Assembly: GCA_003864495.1 (NCBI GenBank)
Contig: ML133493.1
Location: forward strand, 3,107,820 to 3,171,819
Origin: Nemopilema nomurai
Lineage: Eukaryota; Cnidaria; Scyphozoa; Rhizostomeae; Rhizostomatidae
Direction: 5' to 3'
DNA: 64,000 nt
The position numbers and the translations under genes are program-made. The notes under the pieces were generated by a model. The model did no database searches. It saw only the letters and a program-made list of their open reading frames with translations, and was not told the DNA's origin. The first letter of the stretch is position 1, and each line of letters starts with the position of its first letter. Positions 11,937 through 23,872 of this stretch are shown here, in pieces.

Positions 11937-14900
11937 CACTTCATCATATTGTGGTGCGTAATTCTTCAGGGTGCTTCAGTTCGTCCACTGATGGCCTATT
12001 TACCATATGACAAATAGCATCGGTTCGGTAAACCAATTTACCCTCATCGGAAGAGTCGTCACCTTTCTACCCAATACTAAATTGCTGCTGGATCCTACGA
12101 GTCTTCTTTCGCGAAAACTCTTCCGCTTTCTGATGATGTTCCTTGTTTACTGCTCCCGTTGTTAATGTGCATGTGATTTGTCTGTGGATAGAGCAGAGTT
12201 CTCATCAATGCAACTGAAACAAATTTGAGATGTTCCTGCAGAGACCTTTGTTTTGATGGAAACGAACTTATAATTGCAATCTGCTTTTCTTGTTTTGAAA
12301 TTGCTCATTAATATTAATAAGATCGTCCAAAGCTGTTTCACTTTAAAATGATATATTTTAGTTGCAAAATTGTATCTTTGATTCCAGTTAATCTGTCAGT
12401 TGTTTGTTAAAAAGTAGAGTGTTTTCCTCATTTGAAATTCAATACCTCTCAAGCTTAATAAACATTTTCCTGAGTTCCGATTGCAGCTCTTAGCGTTCAA
12501 AGTTCAAACTCTTTTTCCATATACAGCTGCTTAGAGTATGCCCAGCCTCAAAACAACTATGGACCTAATCACAGTCTAAACGTTGCTTTGCCTATTTCAA
12601 TGCAATGCTGGATATTTTTGTTAAGTGCGTAACTACACCATTTATTTCTAAAGTCACAATGTGCAAACCTCTTTAGAAGCCCTAATAGATTGACGTGCTT
12701 CGCTTTACGTGAAGGAGGGAGCACTGCTGGAGATCATGGCGAAGTGCAGAGACACGTCTGTGCGTTTCCCACGCTTAAGCACCTTTAGACGAGGGAACCA
12801 CATCAAGTAGGCACCAGCTTTTGCCATTTCGTACCGCAAGCAAAAAACAAGTTTTATTATTGGTCAACTGGAAACATTAAGCACAAAAGCAAGTGTATGC
12901 GGGTCAAGATTTGAAATTCTGTTATGAATAATAGTTTGTCTGCTTCATCTGCTAGTAATAAACAAGCCTCGTACTTGAGGGTTGTTGTTATTCAAGCGAG
13001 GCTATACAGATGAAAGGAGGGCCTAGGAAAAAGGCATCACGAACCTGTTTCTGAAGCCTTGTTCAAAACCTCTTTCAATTCTGGCATAAATCTCAGCATT
13101 GGTCTGTGAAGTGGTGATTTTTTGCTACAGATCACTTTCTTCCTAGCTTTTAAGGAATCACCCGTTCTCCCAACGTTATCGCATCTAGACAGCTTTACAC
13201 ATTCAAGCATTTTTCCTGACATGTCAGTTTGTCGCATTAATTTATAGTGAAGTAATGTTTCTAAGGCAATGCAGATCTTGTCTTTCTTTAGACTTCTTAT
13301 CGATTGTATGAATCTTTGGTTTAAAACTTTATCTCTTCTCCATAGCGACTGTGTGTTGAATACGAATGTCTTAAAAATCTGTTACATGAATTATGAAAGA
13401 AACTAGGCTAAAGCCTAAACAGTTTAATGCGCTTTAGTCAACATTTTCTGGCAAAGCGTCTGTGCTGACCTAGATGAATGGTTACCTGCCTTTAGTTTCA
13501 GTCTGTATCTCGACCGATATGCCATGGTATCATGACATTGCTCCACATAAATTCATGCTTTGTTTTTGATGAAAATTGAGAAAATTGAGGATTGATGAAA
13601 AACCTGCCCAGCCGCAACATATTTTGTCGTCGGAAATGCCTTTTCGGAAATATCACAAAAGCACCTTTCATATCTTCGATACTTGCAAATATTCTTCTTC
13701 TCCTGCCTTTCTTTATCGCGAAGTTATACTGTATTGCACGGAAAGTTCTGAAATGCATCGCTCTGTTCAACTGATAGTTATATAACAAATTGACAACATT
13801 TTTCCTTACGATGCTTCAAGAATTCCATTCTGAAAAGGTGGGTGTCTAAACCTTCTGAGCTCTCCTCTGCAGTTTCGTTAATGCGTCTTGCTTCATAGCT
13901 CTTTAAGCAGTTTGCTACAGTTGTTTAAGGCAAATATTTATTAGATTTCCACTTCAGGTAGATTAATCACTATACCGACTATAACTGAGTGTGGTATGGG
14001 TCTCAGTCACTCGTTATGGATATACTAAAGGGAGTGCACGATTCTCGTTTTTTCTTTACGCATAGTAAGCTATATGTACTTGTCTAAGCTGACTCTGCCA
14101 ATCTATGGATATAAAGTTATATAATTTCATTAAGATTGTTCGGTTGTTTATTTTCTTGGTGGCTCGCATTCAACACGCTTGTTGTCAGTCTGGTCTTAAT
14201 GACGACTCAAACAAGGATTAAAACGTGAAAAAATTTCCAAGCGAAAAGACGTTTGCGAAATGAGGATAATTTTGATTTTCAAGAAGTCTAGATCCTTACA
14301 TCAATTAACGTTGGTCTGTGAAAAGCAACGACAAATGAAAATTTGAATGAAGGCGAATGATGATTGTTATATTTAACAAAGCAGTTGGTTAGTTGTCCAA
14401 GGATATACAGCGTGTGTGCTATGACAATCGTAAAACTCTAGCATTGTTCTTACTATTACAACGCCTAAACCGAGAATCGGGTTGTTTGTCTATTCAACTG
14501 TAAGCTCTTTTGCATCAAGCACTATCTGCTTATGCGACTTGCCACCTCAAGTGCTTTCGAGGATTTCTTGCCTTGTACAGTCGAGAGCACATCTTGTGAA
14601 AACATCAAACGAAAGGTGCTGTCACAAAATGAAAACCGTTTGCCGTTATTGTCCGATTCGATTGAACTCTGATCTGAAATCATATTTGCTATCAAATCCT
14701 TCACAAGTTAGCTTACAAATGAGTTGAATCAATATTTTCAAAAATTTAGAAGTATTGTTGATTTTTGACCCGACTTTTAACCCTACATTTCAATAAAGTT
14801 ATACATTGAAAAGTTATACAGGAAGTCAATTAATGTTCCTACTCGAATAAAAACAAATAAATTCAATGGCTCACTCCTTCTGTTCATGTAAAGCTGGACC

Positions 14901-17900
14901 TATTGTAAATGCGAGGGAGTACTGAACTAATGTTATCTGTAAGAATTTTTTGCTGAAATGAAACGAAGTATGTATCCGTCCATTGTAAGTATTAAACATT
15001 CTAAATAGTATGTATTAGTCCAACAGAAACATACCAAACAGTTTGTATGCACTGTCGAATTAGCTTGAAGAGCTAAATCAATAGCGTTGCACCGGCGAAT
15101 GTTTCGTTCCGGCACACAGAGTCGCCGGTCACTAAATTCGATACTGCTTTCCTTTATGCAACAGCAACAACCTTATCATTATGCAACACGCAAATAGAGG
15201 CAACATGTGTCTATATTAGTATTGCTCGCTTAATGTAACAAGCCTACTGATGAATTAGTAAACTAGTACATAATCAGAAAGTCACTACTGCTTTTCTGAT
15301 GCTTCCCCGTTTACCCGACCAACAGAAAGCAATGCGTAAAATTCCCGTCAACGAACATCGGTTACTGTTCAAGACAACCAACCTAGATCAGCGTAAATCT
15401 GCGCCGACTTTGGCTCACTACCACAAGTGACTAACTAGTGGATCTGACTCGAAGAATCATCAGCATGTTAAACATAAAACATAACTTACGCTCACAACCT
15501 GCTGCTGATTCCTGCTTATCGCCAAGTGCTGAATGAACTTTGTTTGGTAGCTTCATTCATATATATTGCGAGATTGCACCTGTTTGCAAGGAAGCCAGCC
15601 AGCCTTTCACCGGGCTACGCAGGCATAACAGCAGAGCCTGCCCCTGAGTTCTAGACTCGTGCTTTTCTGTCAATGTTACCTGTTATCGAAATATCAAGAC
15701 TAAAGGCTCTCTGTCGATTAATAAAACATGCTTGTGGTAAGCCCTTTGGAAGAAAATTCTTGATAAACGGTTGATTATAAGCAGATCAATAGCAATCATT
15801 AGATCAAAATCAATTTGGCTAAGCCTACATTACACCTTGTTCCATCTCTCGAAGCTGCTAACGAAAAGTAAATTACAATTAATCTGAGAAGGCGAGGCGC
15901 TGGCGTTTTCATGAATTACTTTCTCCAACATGTCCTTGAAAAGCCGTTGACCAGATGTTTGAGTTTTCTCTAATAAGAGTTATCAGCGACCATTATGATT
16001 ATCGTGCTATGTTATGGTTTGCGTGCTCCATTTTGAAGGCATTCAGTGGGCTAAAAGTTGACTTCAATGACGCCATGCATATTTTTTGACGTCAGCAAAA
16101 ACTTTTGATTATGACTACTGGAGAATTATCACAATGTAACAATTCACAAAATGCCCATTCTGTTTGTTCGCGTATAAGGTATTTTCTGGTGTCATAATGA
16201 CGAGGGCTACAGAAAGGCTTTCTTCAACCAAAGCCTCTCACTGGAAATGTACGGCTTTGATAGGGGTGATACGTGGAGATTTTTTGCCTTGACTGACATT
16301 AAGGATGCCTGTGATGTAAGCATGTTACCCACTTTACAATGTTATATCGTAGGAGTCGTTTGCACTTGTGTTTTGACTTTCACGTATCCTGGGGCCTATG
16401 GCCTATGACCTACTCCCCAGTGCCAGCCTAAGATAAAGGCCGCTCATCATTAGGTCGATGACTGAAGACTGAACAGAGCTGGCCCAGCATCCATCACATA
16501 CCTTTTAGGTGTACCCGCTTTGGGTTAGCATGGTCGCTATTTTGGGTTTCTTTTCGCAATTCTGACCTGGCCTTTGATATTTTGACCTTTCACATCTGAC
16601 CTTTTTCCCTTGCCTGTTGATAAGACTCAATTTCCACCGAGAAACGAATTACTGCTTATAAGAATCATCTACACGCCTTTGCCTGTTCAAGAAGGGAAAT
16701 GTCTTTTCTTCCTTCAAATGGTGAGTTCATTGCTTTAGGGAACGGCAGCAAAGCTGCATTACGCTTTAATGTGTCTGAGTCTCAAAAACTGGAACATAGC
16801 ATACCAACTGTATACATGTACTGTAAGCATTTTATTATCTAGGCATCGTACCCCCATAAAGAAAAGTGCTTGCTTTTCATAACCGAATGGGTATTTTTAG
16901 TTTACAGAAGTTGTAATTTTACGAATACTTGAGTCAATGGTTCTCCTGTTTCTCACGTAAAGAAGTGAATCTATTCATATATCATGCTGAATGCGAGCTC
17001 AAAGAAGAGCTCTATGGTGCCTAGAAAAGCTAAACTATCTCTGTGAGAGGTTTGTTTGGGTGTCACAAGAGACTTTTACCTTTGAAACCTTCTTTAAAGG
17101 CCTGTTAAATGTAAGCTCTTGAATCATCAAATGTTGTCCTGCGCATACATCGTTTACTACGCAAGTTTGAAAGGTAAAAGGCCCGTTAGCACAGTATCTT
17201 AAGAAAGGGTTTCAGAGCTAATCTTATGCAAGCTTAATGAATACTATTTTGAAGCCTCAAGGTTTCACATCATCGCACTCGGCACGTTTAGAATGAATAA
17301 ATTATTGCGCGTTTCTCTGTTGCTAAGTATTATACGGCGAGGACTGTTTAAAATTGGAACATGATCGATGTATTCTACATAAAATACTTCAGATTCTTCT
17401 CTGTCAAAACATTCAATTTTGAACATTGCGCAACTACTACGGATTTCTGTTTCTCTGTAATGCAGTTTAGCGGAAGACGTTACATCAATATTTCTTTTAA
17501 AGACTTGATATTTATCGGAAATACTGTTTCCTATGTTTGCAAGCACTGTGACTATATCGAGCTTCTACAGAGCAATCAAAACTGGTCGTTGTCTTCCTCC
17601 GGAACCTGCACCATGACAATGCAGCAATGCTTAGAAATATATTGCACAATGCGGTGCCATTTATTCTACAATCATTCTATAATGCATCCAGGGCTGGCCA
17701 CTGTCTCTCTCAGAAAATGTCTCCTTGTGTATTAAATTCTCCCCTTTCCCTTAAGTTTATCTCAGTTTCTTAACTATTAATTTTAAGAAAAGAGGGATAC
17801 TTTGTCTACAAGTAGTTAAGACTACAATCGTTTCCAAGGCTTGGAAAAGTATTTCAGCAAAGTGTCGTGTTAATTCAAAATCTCATTTTTTGCACACATC

Positions 17901-20900
17901 ACAGATACTTTGATCGTAGTAAATCTCAAACCATTGTTTGGTTTAGATATGATTTTTGTTTCGGAATAAGCAGAAGCATTGTCCAAACAAGTCAAAATCC
18001 GTCTGTTTTAGTGTTTTTCTAGACTCCTGGTGAATACGGTGTCCAGAACTAACACGTAGAGTAATAAGCTGCAAATTCAGATGGTTAACAGGGGTGGCAT
18101 CATATTTTATTAATGCGTTAATTGCCAATCATCTAGTCCTACTCAGTTTGTCACTGAAATGTTTGTGCTTTTTCGTCACAACCATGCAGCTGTTACCGGT
18201 TTTAGGTGCGAGCTCTTCCTAGGCCTTGCAGAAACTCTCAAATTCACTGTATATTGAGGTGTATTTTTCAACAAAAAACAAGTGCGTTCGCATCACGCAA
18301 GACAACACATGCCCCCACACTATCTTGGATTATTGCAACAACCTGTCAAGTGCTGATGGTAAGCAGCGGTAGCTTAGGCCATCAAACACTCAAAGACTTA
18401 GAGTCTTCTCTCTGCATCCATGTCCGTGTATACTAGATGAAGCAAGACCGTGCAAAGTAAAACTGATATCTGTATGGAGATTGCGTGGTGAGAAAGGATG
18501 ATAAGCGTTGCCTTATAGCTTGGCGGGAAGAGTTTTCAAGCTGAAAGCAAGATGAGATAATTTTTAAAAAATCTTCACAATATGGTTCTTGACACAAAAC
18601 TAAATAATTTGAAATAAATTCACAGCCATGCATTTTTCCAATTTTTGACCGTTATGAGGTTTAACAAGTAAAGTTTCTACAAACACAGTAAGAAAACTAC
18701 AAATGGTCTATAAGTATTCATGTTCCTAAAGACAAATTCCTTAAAGGACTTTAAAAATTAAAAAATCTCTTGAATAACAGAGTTTTAACTTGCTGAAGAT
18801 ATCGAGGAAAATGAAGAATCGTACGTTTCTGACACTTTTGAGTACGCCCTGACTTCTCTGTCCGTTATAAAAACCTTCAAGTTTATACAGCATAAAAGTT
18901 TACTAGACTGGTGACCAGGACGTGACCCTAAAGCGTATTAGTATTGGCTCAACGTTTATGTCCTGCCATAACAAGAGATACGAAAGGCCCCTTGCAAAAA
19001 ACGCGTAATTCAAGCATTATGCAAGATGTACTTCGCTTATCCACTTCATGCTCCCTTTCCTCCCTGAACCATTCTCTACGCAATGATCATCTTTTTGAAC
19101 AATAGAGCAGGACTGAAAGTATTTAGTCATATACCTCCAGAGAGTTCGGCCTAGTGATGTTTAGCGAGCCACCAAAATACAGATGCCAGTGAATTGAAAG
19201 GCATTCTTGCGGTATGTTCCTGCACGTTTGGCTGTTTGGTACCATGTTACTTTTCAGTAAAACACACGGGTCTCGAGCCATATCAGAAAGTAATTGAGGC
19301 AACACCAATGTTGGAGTGGCTTGAAACAGCGTCGAAGCTTGGACTTGCCTTGCAGGTTATGCTTTCAGTTTAGCGCGAGGAACATGATCCAAAAGTAAGT
19401 ACAGTTAAGCGAGATTTGTTGTTGAAATGATTCATCAAGTTGAAAAAAACCTCTCCCGCTTCTAATCAAAGTTGTGGGTTCGCAAGGGTGGGCCCTTTAA
19501 TGCCAAATCGTTCAACTTCAACCATTTTTGCTTATTTAGGGCTTGCGTTTGATATGTAGATAACCTGTTTTTGTGGAAATGAGGATCTTGGAGTGTGCTC
19601 ATGGGATCGGCCTAAGTAAACATAACAACCACAACCAAGACGAATAATTGCTTGCAATTTAAAAATATGTTTAGAAACGAATTCATCGAGTTGCCTTCAT
19701 AATTTTCACTTAAGTCAACCTCTTCCTCTGCCCTCGCCCTCTAAACTTCAGATTTTCAAGGCTTTGAAATATAGAATGTGGGAGTACATTCAATGTTGTG
19801 AATATTGAATTAGCAAAGTCAGGAGGCAATCGTTCTGTACATTTGACAAGTTCTTGAATCCGTCTTTGTGTAGCTGCTCCCGTGAGATATCGATTGCCTT
19901 CAAACTTGGCCACTATTTTGAATCTTTTTTGAAAGGGAGTGGTAATTCTATATCACTGATCTGAAGTGGCATAGATCTTTTAAGAAGAAAGTTTCTCGAT
20001 TTTCGTGCTTGTTTTTATATCAAAGTAAACCACTTCATTCCTTTAGCGAAAGAGGTTGTTGCGATTCTATTTCGCCACTTTTGTCCGGAGTCTTTGTGTA
20101 TGGCGTACCCATTAACTTTGCTTAGGACGTTGCATTCGTCATGAAACAATCTAATATCGCTGCTTTTGATGGGGTCACGTACGTTGATAGGGGTACTTGG
20201 ATAGCACAAAGGCTCACCCAAATGCAAGCTCGGTGTCTCTAGCGGCCGTCAATTACACAAATTTGAACAGTCTTGGTTTGTATACAAACGAAGACAGGTC
20301 GGCCGACATGGCATCGGGCACCTAGTTACAGACAGGCAAACAGCGATCTTCGTTGCTTTATTTTCATACCATTTCCATTACCGAAAGATAAAAAATTTGC
20401 GAAAAGGCTAGGTCCATAGCCGAAAGCAACGACATCGCGGTCGAAGGGAAAGTGATAAGGAAAAGTGTTTTGCAGATAGGATATATTGGGAAGGAAAAGT
20501 TTAAACGCACAGATTGCGCTGCGAGCAAGTGTATGAAAGCCGGCACAGAAGATGCTGTAGCTATCACTTGATTTGCTGAAAGTGCAAGAAATTGTCTCTA
20601 TCATTTCCTTGCCATCTTTGATTCTTTGGCCGACGGAAAGGCTGCTTTTCAATTTGCATGCATATATTTTGAAGGTCGGTGTGAGACGAATCGGCAAAAG
20701 AAAGAAGACTTTGGATTAGATGCGATAAAGTGGCTAAATTTTCAACTTACTGGAAAAATAGCACTCATTTAGAACAGGTCGAAATTATCCAATAAGTGCT
20801 TCGAAACTGGACATCCTCAGACCAAGTCATCTTGATTCTAAGATTCTAGATCTGAAATACCAGAAACAAAGTTCGATTGTTTTGAAATTATCCTAATTGC

Positions 20901-20970
20901 CTATGCTAATTCTTTTGATTCTCAATGTTAGTCAAAGTAATTCTCAAATGTCAACTTTACTAATTGTTAA

Positions 20971-21405
20971 TTTTTAGCTTTTAGTTCCTGTAATGCACGG
21001 AATAAAGGCGTGCATGATGAAGCAAGTAAGAATAGAAGATTGCTCATAAAGGCAGCCAATGAAATTGTAGAGACCCAATTCAGAAACCAAGATTACACCG
21101 TATTGATCAGAGATGTATTCAATACCAATGAAAAGTTAAAGCGTTGGCAAATAATAGCCCATGCGGAATAACAGGCAGCTATTAAGGAATTTTTCAATCT
21201 TAGGATAAAAGACGAGACGTTGAGTAAGGAGGAGTCTAGTCCAAGGAGAAGTATTGTGCAGCTACTTACCAGCAAAAGGTTGTCCGTTAAAGCTCGCAAC
21301 TCTGAAATGACGTCTATCCCACTTTCTCATCTAGAGGAGATTTTCAAAAAACAGATAAAATACTTCTCATCCCGGGGCTACCAGTGGAGCCCAAATCGTT
21401 TCTGA
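20971..21405 (+). pseudogene. Possible decayed coding remnant with internal stop
   Basis: One forward frame stays open for 66 codons, meets TAA at 21169-21171, then stays open 77 more codons to TGA at 21403-21405. The composition is protein-like on both sides of the stop (KNRRLLIKAANEIVE before; HLEEIFKKQIKYFSSRGY after), rich in charged residues with helix-like spacing. An acceptor-like ttaatttttag precedes it. I do not recognise the family. It could be an exon remnant, a mobile-element fragment or chance. Confidence 0.2.
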
Positions 21406-23717
21406 AGCAATAACAAGTTTGATATTATTAGGCGAGGCCAAAAAGGACTGGGTCTATTGTTGGTGATAAAGCATGTGGACAATAGGTTTTGTAAATCTGG
21501 AGCACACGCTTGCTGAGGCAGAGAAGCGAACTATCATTTTACATCAAAGCAAAGTCTTAAAAGTTCTCGTTGCACACTTCCATGTGCACACTGCTGCAGA
21601 TATATCTCTGCCTTTGTTGTGACTTGCCGCCATCTTCCCAGGCATGAATAGCAAACCGCACATGTGCCGAACAAGTTTGAAAGATGGGAGCTCAAATACG
21701 CTGCAACTTGTTTGGGTGGTTTGTGAAGGAGCCCGTAGAACGTTAAAGCCTTTATAACTGCCTTTCCCTGGTAGCAGCCTTTTCTAAACCCTTCATTTAC
21801 ACATTTTACCCCCTCCCCCAGCCCTTACTTTCAAATACCAATCTCCACCCCAGAAGGTGCTCCTTGGTAACGAGAAGTTTCCAGTCATGGTTGTATCTAC
21901 TGTTGTTAGGACAACCCCGCAAAACAAATTTGATCGGCAGAAATCGTTCACCAGAGGAAACGATTTGATTTAAAAGCAAATCAAACAGGACAAATGACGC
22001 AAAATTCAGAGTGGAAGGCTGGTTCCATATTTCATTGTTGTCGTAGATGTCAGCAGGGAAATCGTTTTGACAAATAGGCCCAGACGTCATGAAGGCAATA
22101 AGAGCTTCCTGTTTCAAGACCCTTGATCTGCATTTGGAAATGGGGGGAGGGGGCAAAATGTGAGTATGAAGGGGTGTAGTAGAGACTGATACCAAGCTCT
22201 CTTAATTGCCTTAAAAGTGTTTTGCTCTACCAAAAGATGGAGGAGCGTGGCAGATCGAAATCTTAATTTCGCTAATACACTTGGCTTTCATGTAGTTGGT
22301 CGCTCTTTGTTGATAATCTAAACACCGGTTATATGACACGGGCAAACCCTGTTTTCCTATTTGATGGTTCTTGAGTGGGATTCAAATGTCAACAATGTAT
22401 TAAGCAAAGCTGCGATTGCATTGAGCCGGGGCAAGCCGGGTAAAATGGCAGCCTGTCTTCTCGCCTGCCGAACTAGCCCTGTAAATGGGCGGATACCTTC
22501 AGATTGAGAACGGGCTGGTACGACCACGTGGGCTTCGGATTTAAACGAGACAATTTAAAATGTTCTACATGTACGCCTTACAATTTTAGTAATCTATCAT
22601 TATAGTTTTTTCACAGCCTACAACCTTTGGCCTAAACACATTCTCTGTGTTATCTAGCACACTGGAAGTAGTCAGCCCCTTATTTCCAATCATCTTTAGG
22701 AGCCAATTATCATTCTAATAGGCCAACAACTTGATAGAAGTCAACATAAATTTATGCACTTCTATCAGTGGTACCACAATCTCTTTCAACCTCTTCCTAA
22801 ATGAAAAATCAGGATGGTCAACATTTTCTCTCTTACTGAATTTCCACCGCCTACACTTTCTAATCCGAGGAAGTTTTACTGAAAGGATTTTGTGTCCAAC
22901 TTGAAACGATGGTGCACCTGCAAGACATTTGATCACTTATCATTCTTTTTTAAAGCTGGTATTTCCATTAGAGGGAATCCCAATGACCTCTCTTGTCAAC
23001 TTAAAATTAAAAATGATTTTTGCATTGTGTTTAGGCTGAGAAAGCAGTCATTTTAGATATCAGATTTTAGACGTTTGGCATTTTAGATAGCAGAAAAACA
23101 AGAAATTTGTTTTCGTCAAGAAAAGGTAGGTTTTCAGTTGGGGGTCTCCAAAAGATAATGCTAAGAGAACAAGGAAAGCAAGATGTGTCTGGCTTCATAT
23201 TGAAGAAGTTAACGCGGGCTGCAATTTAGAAAGGCACTTTAATTATACCGACACCAATCTTCACTGGCGCGGAAGGAAAGGGTTTAGTAAACCATGGCAA
23301 GTAGTTGGCAACCCACCAAACTTCTGGCAAAACACGTCTTCAAATCATAGCGTTTTTAGTTAGCCACTGGACTATAAGAGTTTTACAAGCAATAGTTTAT
23401 GCAGTCACAAAGAGTCAACATACATTGGTCGACAGATGCTCCAGGCAGCATTTCTCAATCTGTTGTCTAGCTTGGCCTCGTTGCATCTTAAACCTTGACC
23501 AAAGGGACAATCAGAGAACAATTGGAGGATTGCACCACAGAAGCATAAAGGATGCTATAAAACTGCAAGCCTTGTCCTGATAGGTAAGGCAGGGTCTTGT
23601 AACAGTTGTTTGCACACGTTTTCTGGACTCTCTTTAGTTAGCCTTGCTTTTGCATATCATTTACAAATTGTAATTTCGATGTTTTATACCTACAGTTATT
23701 GTCTAAGATAGTGTAAA

Positions 23718-23725
23718 TGACGTCA
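23718..23725 (+). promoter_or_regulatory. Perfect CRE palindrome TGACGTCA
   Basis: A full cyclic-AMP response element palindrome lies here, followed about 20 bases later by a partial copy (gtgacatcac). It sits about 75 bases before the possible exon at 23801-23872. CREB/ATF binding is inferred only from the motif. Confidence 0.25.
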
Positions 23726-23800
23726 CAAGCTCTTTAGAACGTGACATCACAAACTCCTGTGTTGCCTCTTCGTAACAATGGACTTTCTCTGACTTTTTAG

Positions 23801-23872
23801 CCAAGTTGTTGGTAATGGCGAGAAAGACTTGCATGCAGTCATGGACGATGCACGATGATAGATTCGAAGCAC
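23801..23872 (+). other. Possible small exon, 72 bases
   Basis: Flanked by gactttttag on the left and a consensus donor gtaagtat on the right, this 72-base segment is open in one frame and includes ATGGCGAGAAAG at 23815. Its length is a multiple of three. No neighbouring exon or homology was found, so it may be a first or cassette exon of an unseen transcript, or chance. Confidence 0.15.

Noticed and set aside
17361..17735. Plus-strand frame of 124 codons with several cysteines, considered as an extracellular (sushi-like) domain
   Set aside because: Cysteine and tryptophan spacing does not fit the domain, and no signal peptide or neighbouring exon was found.
19686..20700. Three successive minus-strand frames that could be exons of one gene
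   Set aside because: They begin at non-ATG codons, lie in different frames without convincing splice sites and show no domain I recognise. A translated search of the segment would settle it.
21806..22195. Minus-strand frame of 129 codons
   Set aside because: It starts at TTG, has low-complexity proline and glycine ends from C- and G-runs, and has no recognised motif.
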